A DNA stretch of 54,102 nucleotides from Actinomadura litoris (GTDB lineage Bacteria; Actinomycetota; Actinomycetes; Streptosporangiales; Streptosporangiaceae): positions 17,539-71,640 of the forward strand of contig NZ_WOFH01000024.1 in NCBI RefSeq assembly GCF_009733595.1. The letters run 5' to 3'. The position numbers and the translations under genes are program-made. Below, one piece after another: positions 42,113 through 48,995 of the stretch. The notes below the pieces were generated by a model. It was not told where the DNA came from. It did not search any database and worked only from the letters and a program-made list of their open reading frames with translations. How positions within the stretch are numbered: position 1 is the stretch's first letter; each line of letters begins with the position of its first letter.

Positions 42113-42132
42113 AACCTACTCAAGCGTAGGTT
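42113..42132. promoter_or_regulatory. Palindromic operator candidate upstream of the desaturase
   Basis: AACCTAC, six bases, GTAGGTT: a perfect 7-bp-arm dyad about 90 nt upstream of the desaturase start. It is a plausible site for a TetR-type fatty-acid regulator. A separate ACAAGC/GCTTGT hairpin followed by TTTT on the plus strand lies at 42177-42200. Confidence 0.5.
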
Positions 42133-42232
42133 CGATCGTCGCCAGCGGGGCGGGACCCCGTCAAGGCGGCGGCCTCACAAGCGGGACCGTGCTTGTTTTG
42201 TAGATCGGGGCGAAGACCGCGGCGCCCGGCCG

Positions 42233-43012
42233 TCACCCTCCGCCCGCGACCTGCTGCCACACGCGTCCGGCCGCCGCCCTGAGGAGCGGTCTCGGGACGA
42301 GCCGCAGCGCGGGCAGCGCCGCCTTGTACTGGGCTCCCGGGACGGACAGCGCGCGTCCGGCCTCGACCGCGTCCAGCCCCGCCCTGGCCACGGCGTCGCG
42401 GCGCAGCCACAGCGGATGGGGCGGCGCGCCGTCGTCGGTGTGGGTGAAGCCGGGGCACAGCGCGGTCACGTGCACGCCCTCGGCCGCGACCTCCGCGTGC
42501 AGGCTCTCGGAGAAGGCGATCACGAACGCCTTCGTCGCGCCGTAGCTGGCGCCGCCCGGGGACGGCGCGAGCCCCGCCATGGACGCGACGTTGAGCACAC
42601 CGCCCCGGCCCCGGCCGACCATGCCGGGCAGCGCCGCGTGGGTGAGCCGCACGAGCGCGGTCACGTTCAGCTCGATCCCGGCGAGGTGGTCCTCCAGCGG
42701 CAGGCCGGCGAACGCGCCGGGCGCGCCGCGTCCCGCGTTGTTCACCAGGAGCTCCACCGGGTCGGCGCGGAGCCGCCGCTCGACCTCCGCGCACCGCGCG
42801 CCGTCGGTGAGGTCGGCGGCGACCACCTCCACCGCGACCCGGTACCGCTCGACCAGCTCGCGCGCCAGCTCCTCCAGCGGTCCGGGGCGGCGCGCCACGA
42901 GCACGAGGTCGGCGCCCCGGGCCGCGAGGAGCCGGGCGAAGCTCGCGCCGATCCCGCCGGACGCGCCGGTCACCAGCGCGGATCGGTACGCCTGTCTCGT
43001 GGCCGCTCGCAT
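42233..43012 (-). CDS. Short-chain dehydrogenase/reductase (SDR)
   Basis: This 259-aa classical SDR has the cofactor motif TGASGGIGASFA (about residues 15-26), the NNAG motif (NNAGRGAPG, about 95), the catalytic Ser in NVASMAG and the YGATK Tyr/Lys pair (about 160). An Arg residue after the second beta strand (VARRPG) suggests NADP(H). The C-terminal end (LVPRPLLRAAAG) resembles the DltE/short acyl-reductase branch. ATG at 43010-43012 is chosen because the Rossmann fold starts there. The substrate is unknown. Confidence 0.93.
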   Translation of the reverse strand: MRAATRQAYRSALVTGASGGIGASFARLLAARGADLVLVARRPGPLEELARELVERYRVAVEVVAADLTDGARCAEVERRLRADPVELLVNNAGRGAPGAFAGLPLEDHLAGIELNVTALVRLTHAALPGMVGRGRGGVLNVASMAGLAPSPGGASYGATKAFVIAFSESLHAEVAAEGVHVTALCPGFTHTDDGAPPHPLWLRRDAVARAGLDAVEAGRALSVPGAQYKAALPALRLVPRPLLRAAAGRVWQQVAGGG

Positions 43013-43087
43013 GGCGGCCGATGCTAGCCGCGGCGCCCCGCCCGCCACGGCCGCTCGACCAAATCGTGAAGGAGGTTCGCGAGGCGC

Positions 43088-43756
43088 CTACGCGTCCGCG
43101 GGCTCCGAGGTGCGCCGCGGGTCCCCGCCCGCGTACTCGACCGGCGTGATCATCGTGGCCGGGTCCTCGCCAGCCGACCAGAGGCCGACCAGGAACGCGG
43201 CCGTCGCCTCCAGCAGCGCGGCGCGCTCCAGGCCCCCGCCGTCCAGCGGGACGCAGCCGAGGTCGGCCACGAGCGTGCGCGCGGCGGCCAGCGCGGCCGG
43301 GTCGTCGCCGCACAGCGGGACGCCGAGCGGGCGCCCCCCGAAGGACGGCGGCGCCATCCGCCACACGCTCTCGTGGGCCAGGTTGAACGCCTTGACCACG
43401 CGCGCCCCGCTCGCGTCGGCGATCCGGCGCGCCACCGAGGGGCCCTCGCCCGTCTTCAGCCGCTCGAACGGCGGCTCCATCGGGTTGACGCAGTCGATCA
43501 GCACCCGTCCCGTGAGCGGCCCGGCCTCGCGCAGCACGTCCTGGACGCCCTCGTACCAGACGGCGAGCAGCACCACCTCGCCGAACGCCGCCGCCTCCGC
43601 GATCCCGCCGCCGGCGGCCCCGGCGCCGATCCGCTCCGCCAGCGCGACCGCCTTCGCGGGCGTCCGCGCGCCGATCCGCACCTCGTGGCCCGCGCGCGCC
43701 CACCGCGTGGCGAGCGCGTCCGCCATGTTGCCCGCGCCGAGTACTCCGATACGCAT
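43088..43756 (-). CDS. NADPH-dependent F420 reductase-like oxidoreductase
   Basis: The 222-aa protein has the Fno/NADP-oxidoreductase pattern: MRIGVLGAGNMADALATRWARAGHEVRIGART at the N terminus, DCVNPMEPPF, and VKAFNLAHESVWRMAPPSF. This family transfers hydride between NADPH and coenzyme F420, although many members use other partners. ATG at 43754-43756 has GGGAGGTC upstream. It is divergent from an HxlR regulator, its likely controller. Confidence 0.88.
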   Translation of the reverse strand: MRIGVLGAGNMADALATRWARAGHEVRIGARTPAKAVALAERIGAGAAGGGIAEAAAFGEVVLLAVWYEGVQDVLREAGPLTGRVLIDCVNPMEPPFERLKTGEGPSVARRIADASGARVVKAFNLAHESVWRMAPPSFGGRPLGVPLCGDDPAALAAARTLVADLGCVPLDGGGLERAALLEATAAFLVGLWSAGEDPATMITPVEYAGGDPRRTSEPADA

Positions 43757-43806
43757 GACGACCTCCCGTTCGATTACCGTCGGACGGGACGCTAGGCGGT
43801 CCGTTC

Positions 43807-43822
43807 CGCACCGCCCGGTGCG
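43807..43822. promoter_or_regulatory. Palindrome in the HxlR / oxidoreductase divergent promoter
   Basis: CGCACCG, two bases, CGGTGCG: a perfect dyad between the divergent starts at 43756 and 43839. A candidate HxlR binding site; GC-rich chance palindromes are common here. Confidence 0.4.
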
Positions 43823-43838
43823 TATCGGGGAGGGCAGG

Positions 43839-44216
43839 ATGTCGGCGATACCCATGCGAACCACAGATCTCCCGACGAGCGCGTTCGGCGCCGACTGCCA
43901 GACCCGGCTCGCCCTCGACGTGCTGTCGGGCACCTGGACGGGCGTCGTGCTCTGGACGCTGCGCGACGGCCCGCTGCGCCCCGGCGAGTTGCAGGCGCGG
44001 ATCGGCGGCATCCGCCACAAGGTCCTCACCGGGACGCTGCGGCGCCTCGAACAGAACGGCCTGGTCACCCGACGCCGCTACGCCGAGGCGCCGCCGCGCG
44101 TCGAGTACGAGCTGACCGGCCCGGGGCGGGGGCTGCTGGAGGCGCTGTCGGCCCTCGGCCGCTGGACCGAACGGCACGCCGACGAGGTACTGGCCGCGCA
44201 GGAGCGCGGCCGGTAG
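43839..44216 (+). CDS. HxlR family transcriptional regulator
   Basis: The 125-aa protein is a winged helix of the HxlR type: ADCQTRLALDVLSGTWTGVVLWTL, the helix-turn-helix RPGELQARIGGIRHKVLTGTLRRLEQNGLV and the wing RRRYAEAPPRVEYELTGPG. The conserved Cys near residue 21 is the one used for redox or aldehyde sensing in some members. ATG at 43839 has GGGAGGG upstream; a second ATG at 43854 is possible. It is divergent from the F420/NADP oxidoreductase. Confidence 0.93.
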   Translation: MSAIPMRTTDLPTSAFGADCQTRLALDVLSGTWTGVVLWTLRDGPLRPGELQARIGGIRHKVLTGTLRRLEQNGLVTRRRYAEAPPRVEYELTGPGRGLLEALSALGRWTERHADEVLAAQERGR

Positions 44217-44232
44217 CGGGAGGGCGCGGCGG

Positions 44233-45015
44233 TCAGCGGCCCGTGAAGGTCGCCTTGCCGGGCCCCTCCTCCATGAAGCTCTTCATGCCGTTCGCCTGGT
44301 CCTCGGTCGCGAACAGCGAGGCGAAGTGCTGCCGCTCGATCTCCAGGCCGGTGTCGAGGTCGACCTCCAGGCCCGCGTCGATGGCCCGCTTGGCGGCGGC
44401 GAGCGCGACCGCGGGGCCGCCCACGAACGTCGCCGCCCACTCCCGCGCCGCCGGGTAGACCTCGGCGTCGGGGACGACCCGGTCGACGAGCCCGATCGCG
44501 AGCGCCTCCTCGGCCGCGACGTGCCGTCCGGAGAACACCAGGTCCTTGGCCTTGGCCGGGCCGACCAGCCGGGCCAGCCGCTGCGTGCCGCCCGCGCCGG
44601 GGATCACGCCGAGCTGGATCTCGGGCTGCCCGACCTTCGCGCCCTCGCCCGCGACCCGGAAGTCGGCGGTCAGCGCCAGCTCCAGGCCGCCGCCGAGCGC
44701 GTACCCGGTGATCGCGGCGATGACGGGCTTCGGGATCGCGGCGAGCGCCTTCGCGAAGTCCTGGAGGAGGTGCGAGAGGCCCGCCGACATCTCCGGGAAC
44801 GACATCGGCGCCATCTCCTTGATGTCCGCGCCCGCCGCGAACACCCGCTCCCCGCCGTACAGGACGACGGCCGCGACGGCGTCGTCCGCCGTGACCTGGC
44901 GGGCCGCGTCGATCAGTTCGCGCTGCACCGCCGAGTTGAGGGCGTTCATCTTCGGGCGGTCCAGCCTGATCGTCGCGATCCCGTCCTCGACCTCGACCCG
45001 TACGAACTCGCCCAC
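44233..45015 (-). CDS. Enoyl-CoA hydratase/isomerase
   Basis: This 260-aa crotonase-fold enzyme hydrates trans-2-enoyl-CoA in beta-oxidation. The oxyanion hole is formed by FAAGADIKEM (about residue 66) and ALGGGLELAL (about 107-116). The two catalytic glutamates lie in GQPEIQLGVIPGAGGTQRL (about 130-148). GTG at 45013-45015 has GAGGAGGG 6 nt upstream; the frame continues upstream only as antisense of the helicase gene. Together with EtfAB it points to fatty-acid degradation. Confidence 0.96.
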   Translation of the reverse strand: MGEFVRVEVEDGIATIRLDRPKMNALNSAVQRELIDAARQVTADDAVAAVVLYGGERVFAAGADIKEMAPMSFPEMSAGLSHLLQDFAKALAAIPKPVIAAITGYALGGGLELALTADFRVAGEGAKVGQPEIQLGVIPGAGGTQRLARLVGPAKAKDLVFSGRHVAAEEALAIGLVDRVVPDAEVYPAAREWAATFVGGPAVALAAAKRAIDAGLEVDLDTGLEIERQHFASLFATEDQANGMKSFMEEGPGKATFTGR

Positions 45016-45153
45016 GGCGACCCTCCTCGAACTCGGCGGCGAACGCACCGAGCCTAACCAGCGGGCGTCCGCGTGATCCACGGGGGCGCCGGAGGAGGGG
45101 CGGGCCACGGTGACGCGCGGAAACGTCCGAGGCTGCTGGTAGCTTCGGGGACC

Positions 45154-48100
45154 ATGCTCGTCGCCCACGCCACCTGGCACGGCGGTGCGCTCTGTCTGTG
45201 GGCCGAACGCACCAGGCGGCTCCGGGAGGAGCCGGGGGGCGTCCCCCCGCAGGCAGCACCTGCGCGTGATCCCGTCCCCGGTGTCCATCCGTTCGCGTCC
45301 CGCGACTTCTCCGGCACCTCCTACGAGCCGCTCGTGCGCGGCGCGGCCCGCGTCGAGCTGACGATGTCGCTCCCGACCCGCGTCGACCGGGAACACGGCG
45401 ATCACCCGCTGCCGTCCGCCGAACTCGGGCCCGAGCCCATCGACGGCGAGCCGGAGCTGCGGCCCTGGAGGGTGCCGGCGCTCGTGCTTGAGCCGTTCCC
45501 CGCGATGGCGCTGCTCCAGGCCGCCGAGCACAGCGGCGACGTCGTCCCCGGCGGCGACCTGCGGTTCCTGTGCCTGCTCGCGGATGAGGCCGTCCACCTG
45601 ACCGGGCGCGGCCAGGTCCTGCCCGCGCTGCTGCGCGAGGACGGCGACCTCGTCGCCCGCTGGCGTCCCGTCATCGACGACCCGCCGCGCTTCCGGGAGC
45701 TGGCCGCCGCGATGCCCGCCGCGTGCCGCGCGGCCGACGGCGGGCGGCCCGCCGCCGAGGTGCTGCGCGAGGCGCTGCACGGCCTGGTCGACACCGCCGT
45801 GCGCGGCGTGGTGCCGCACCCGCTGCTGCCGCCGCGCCGGGGCAGGGCGCCCGAGCGGATCCCGCTCGCCGAACGCTGGGTGGAGGCGCTGACCGGCCCG
45901 GCGCCGGACGTGGCGCGCGAGCCCGGCGACGACTCCGCCGAACTGATCGCCGAGCTGGACGCGTGGGCCGCCGCCGCGCGCCGCCCGTCGGGCCCGCTGC
46001 GCGTGTGCTTCCGGCTCGCCGAGCCGGGCGCGGAGGAGTTCGAGCCCGAGCCGGGCGAGAAGGGCGCGAAGGGCGCCGAGGAACAGGACGCCTGGCGGGT
46101 CGAGTTCGCGCTCCAGGGCATCGACGACCCGAGCCTGTACGTGCCCGCCGCGACGGTGTGGGCGGGCGAGGCAACGTCGGTCACAGGCGCGGAGGAGACG
46201 CTGCTCGACGGCCTCGGCCGCGCGCTGCGGCTGTTCCCCGACCTCGCGCCCGCGCTCGACGACCCCGAGCCCGGCGGGCTCCTCCTCGACACGGCGGGCG
46301 CGTTCCGGTTCCTGCGGCGCGCGGCGCCGATGCTGGCCGCCGCCGGGTTCGGCGTCCTGCTCCCGCAGTGGGCGGGCAGGGCCAGGCTCGGCATGCGGTT
46401 CACCACCCGCCCGGACGACCCGGAGGCCTCGTCCGGCGCCGCCGCGCCCTCGGGCTTCGACCTGAAGGGCATGGTCAAGTTCCGCTGGGACCTCGCCATC
46501 GGCGACGAACGCGTCGACGAGGCGGAGCTGGAGGAGCTGGCCCGGTTGAAGACGCCGCTCGTCCGGCTGCGCGGCCAGTGGGTCGAGCTGGACGAGGAGC
46601 AGCTGGAGGCCGCGCTCGACTTCCTGCGCCGCCCGCGCCGGGGCCGGATGCCCGCCGCCGAGGCGGTCCGCGCGGTCCTGCACGCGGGCGAGGCCGCGCT
46701 GCCCCTGGTCGAGGTCGACGCGGGCGGCACGCTCGGCGACCTGCTGTCGGGCGAGGCCGACCGGCGGCTCGCGCCGCTCGCGACGCCCGAGGAGCTGGAC
46801 GCGGAGCTGCGCCCCTACCAGGAGCGCGGGCTGGCGTGGCTGGCGTTCATGGACGGCCTCGGCCTCGGCGCGCTGCTCGCCGACGACATGGGGCTCGGCA
46901 AGACGCTCGCGGTGCTGTCGCTGCTCGTCCACGAGCGGGAGGGCGGCGCGCGCCCCGACCCCACGCTGGCGATCCTGCCGATGTCGCTGGTGGGGAACTG
47001 GCAGCGGGAGGCGGCGCGGTTCACGCCGAAGCTGCGCGTGTACGTCCACCACGGCGCGGGCCGCCCGCGCGGCGCGGAGCTGGCGCGGGCCGTGGCGGGC
47101 GCCGACCTCGTCCTCACCACCTACGGCACGGCGGCGCGCGACGCCGATGACCTCGCCGCCCTCACCTGGGGGCGGGTCGTCTGCGACGAGGCGCAGGCGC
47201 TGAAGAACAGCGGGACGCGGCAGGCGCGGGCGGTGCGGAGCATCCCGGCGCGCAGCCGGATCGCGCTGACCGGCACGCCGGTCGAGAACCACCTGACCGA
47301 GCTGTGGTCGATCATGGAGTTCGCGAACCCGGGGCTGCTCGGCCCGCGCGCCGCGTTCCGGGAGCGGTTCGCGATCCCGATCGAGCGGGAGGGCGACGAG
47401 CAGGCCGCGCTGGCGCTGAAGCGGGCGACGCAGCCGTTCGTGCTGCGGCGCCTGAAGACCGACCGGTCGATCATCTCCGACCTGCCCGACAAGCAGGAGA
47501 TCAAGGTCTACTGCAACCTGACCACCGAGCAGGCGTCGCTGTACCAGGCCACGGTCGACGACATGCTCGCGCGGATCGCCGAGGCCGAGCCGCGCAAGCG
47601 GCGCGGGCTCGTGCTGGCGACGATGGCGAGGCTCAAGCAGGTCTGCAACCATCCGGCGCAGCTCCTCAAGGACGGCTCGCGGCTGCCCGGCCGCTCGGGG
47701 AAGCTGGAGCGGCTGGAGGAGATCTGCGCCGAGGTCGTCGCGCGGGGCGAGAAGGCTCTCGTGTTCACGCAGTACGCCGAGTTCGGCTCGATGCTCCAGC
47801 CGTATCTGGCGGCGCGGCTGGAGCGCCCCGTCCTGTGGCTGCACGGCGGCACGTCCAAGCAGGCGCGCGACGACCTCGTCCGGCACTTCCAGGGCGACCC
47901 GGAGCCCGCGGTCTTCCTGCTGTCGCTGAAGGCCGCGGGGACGGGCCTGACGCTCACGGCCGCGAACCACGTCGTCCACGTCGACCGGTGGTGGAACCCG
48001 GCCGTCGAGGACCAGGCGACCGACCGGGCGTTCCGCATCGGGCAGACCCGCGACGTCCAGGTCCGCAAGTTCATCTGCGTCGGGACGATGGAGGAGCGGG

Positions 48101-48234
48101 TCGACGAGATGATCGAGCGCAAGAAGGCCCTCGCCGACACGATCGTCGGCACCGGCGAGGAGTGGCTGACCGAGCTGTCGGTGGCGGAGCTGCGCGACGT
48201 GCTGCGGCTCTCCCCCGAGGCGGTGAGCGACTGA
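45154..48234 (+). CDS. SNF2-family DEAD/DEAH-box helicase
   Basis: The 1026-aa protein combines an N-terminal SNF2-associated domain (about 1-560) with an SNF2/Rad54-type ATPase: motif I DDMGLGKTLAVLS (about 577), motif II VCDEAQALKN, motif III ALTGTPVENHLTELWSIMEF, then the second RecA lobe with VFTQYAEFG, FLLSLKAAGTGLTLTAANHV and VEDQATDRAFRIGQ. DEAQ replaces the usual DEGH. ATG at 45154 has GGGGA just upstream. Its stop overlaps the start of the SWIM protein (TGATG), so both are co-translated. It is the bacterial HepA/RapA-like group linked to transcription or DNA repair; the exact role is unknown. Confidence 0.94.
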   Translation: MLVAHATWHGGALCLWAERTRRLREEPGGVPPQAAPARDPVPGVHPFASRDFSGTSYEPLVRGAARVELTMSLPTRVDREHGDHPLPSAELGPEPIDGEPELRPWRVPALVLEPFPAMALLQAAEHSGDVVPGGDLRFLCLLADEAVHLTGRGQVLPALLREDGDLVARWRPVIDDPPRFRELAAAMPAACRAADGGRPAAEVLREALHGLVDTAVRGVVPHPLLPPRRGRAPERIPLAERWVEALTGPAPDVAREPGDDSAELIAELDAWAAAARRPSGPLRVCFRLAEPGAEEFEPEPGEKGAKGAEEQDAWRVEFALQGIDDPSLYVPAATVWAGEATSVTGAEETLLDGLGRALRLFPDLAPALDDPEPGGLLLDTAGAFRFLRRAAPMLAAAGFGVLLPQWAGRARLGMRFTTRPDDPEASSGAAAPSGFDLKGMVKFRWDLAIGDERVDEAELEELARLKTPLVRLRGQWVELDEEQLEAALDFLRRPRRGRMPAAEAVRAVLHAGEAALPLVEVDAGGTLGDLLSGEADRRLAPLATPEELDAELRPYQERGLAWLAFMDGLGLGALLADDMGLGKTLAVLSLLVHEREGGARPDPTLAILPMSLVGNWQREAARFTPKLRVYVHHGAGRPRGAELARAVAGADLVLTTYGTAARDADDLAALTWGRVVCDEAQALKNSGTRQARAVRSIPARSRIALTGTPVENHLTELWSIMEFANPGLLGPRAAFRERFAIPIEREGDEQAALALKRATQPFVLRRLKTDRSIISDLPDKQEIKVYCNLTTEQASLYQATVDDMLARIAEAEPRKRRGLVLATMARLKQVCNHPAQLLKDGSRLPGRSGKLERLEEICAEVVARGEKALVFTQYAEFGSMLQPYLAARLERPVLWLHGGTSKQARDDLVRHFQGDPEPAVFLLSLKAAGTGLTLTAANHVVHVDRWWNPAVEDQATDRAFRIGQTRDVQVRKFICVGTMEERVDEMIERKKALADTIVGTGEEWLTELSVAELRDVLRLSPEAVSD

Positions 48235-48995
48235 TGGGCGAGGTGCCGATCGGCCTGCGCTGGTGGTCGCGGCGGTTCACGACGCTGCTGGACACCGGCG
48301 CCGACCCGGAGCGGCTGCGGGCCGGACGCGAGCTGGCGCGCACCGGCGAGGTCGCCGGGCTGCGGGTCGGGCCCTACGAGGTGACGGCGAAGGTGCGCGG
48401 GCCCGACGGCGAGCCCTACGACGTGGCGGTCGGCACCGAGGGCATCGACACGCTGGGATGGCGCGCGGCGGAGGCGAGGCTCGCCTCCCACGCGGTGTTC
48501 CGGGCGCGGCTGCTCGCGGGCGAGCTGCCGCCGGAGATCGAGTGGCAGTTCGCCGAGCTGGGGCTGGCGCTGTTCCCCGAGACGGCCGCCGACCTGCACC
48601 TGATGTGCGGCTGCCCCGGCTGGGGCGACCCGTGCGAGCACGCGGCGGCCGTGCTGTACCTGCTGGCCGAGGCGTTCGACGACGACCCGTTCCTCGTGCT
48701 GGAGTGGAACGGCCGCCCCCGCGAGCAACTGCTGGCGGCGCTGCGGCGGGAGTCGGCGGTGGAGCCCGACCCGTTCGAGATGGAAGCGGAGCCGCTGTCG
48801 GCCACCGGGTTCTGGACGCCGCCGTCCGGGCTGGCGCGGCTGCGGGAGCGCCGCCGCGCCGTGCCCGTGCCGCCCGGGTTCGTGCTCCAGGTCGCGACGC
48901 CGCCGCCGGTGCGGATCCGCCGCCGCGACCTGCCGGACGTGCTGGCCCCCGCCTACGAGGCCCTCGCCGCCGAGACCCCGGACCGCGACGACTAG
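48234..48995 (+). CDS. SWIM zinc finger protein
   Basis: The 253-aa product has a SWIM-type zinc finger, CGCPGWGDPCEHAAAVLYLL (about residues 124-143; Cys-x-Cys ... Cys-x-His). The N-terminal half (WWSRRFTTLLDTGADPERLRAGRELAR) is the usual start of the actinobacterial SWIM partner of SNF2 helicases. ATG at 48234 overlaps the helicase stop by one base. It most likely binds the helicase or its nucleic acid target. Its TAG stop shares the CTAG at 48992-48995 with the stop of convergent glgP. Confidence 0.92.
   Translation: MGEVPIGLRWWSRRFTTLLDTGADPERLRAGRELARTGEVAGLRVGPYEVTAKVRGPDGEPYDVAVGTEGIDTLGWRAAEARLASHAVFRARLLAGELPPEIEWQFAELGLALFPETAADLHLMCGCPGWGDPCEHAAAVLYLLAEAFDDDPFLVLEWNGRPREQLLAALRRESAVEPDPFEMEAEPLSATGFWTPPSGLARLRERRRAVPVPPGFVLQVATPPPVRIRRRDLPDVLAPAYEALAAETPDRDD

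Noticed and set aside
42177..42200. Intrinsic terminator ACAAGC...GCTTGTTTTG
   Set aside because: Its U tract is on the plus strand whereas both neighbouring genes are on the minus strand, so I mention it only as a hairpin.
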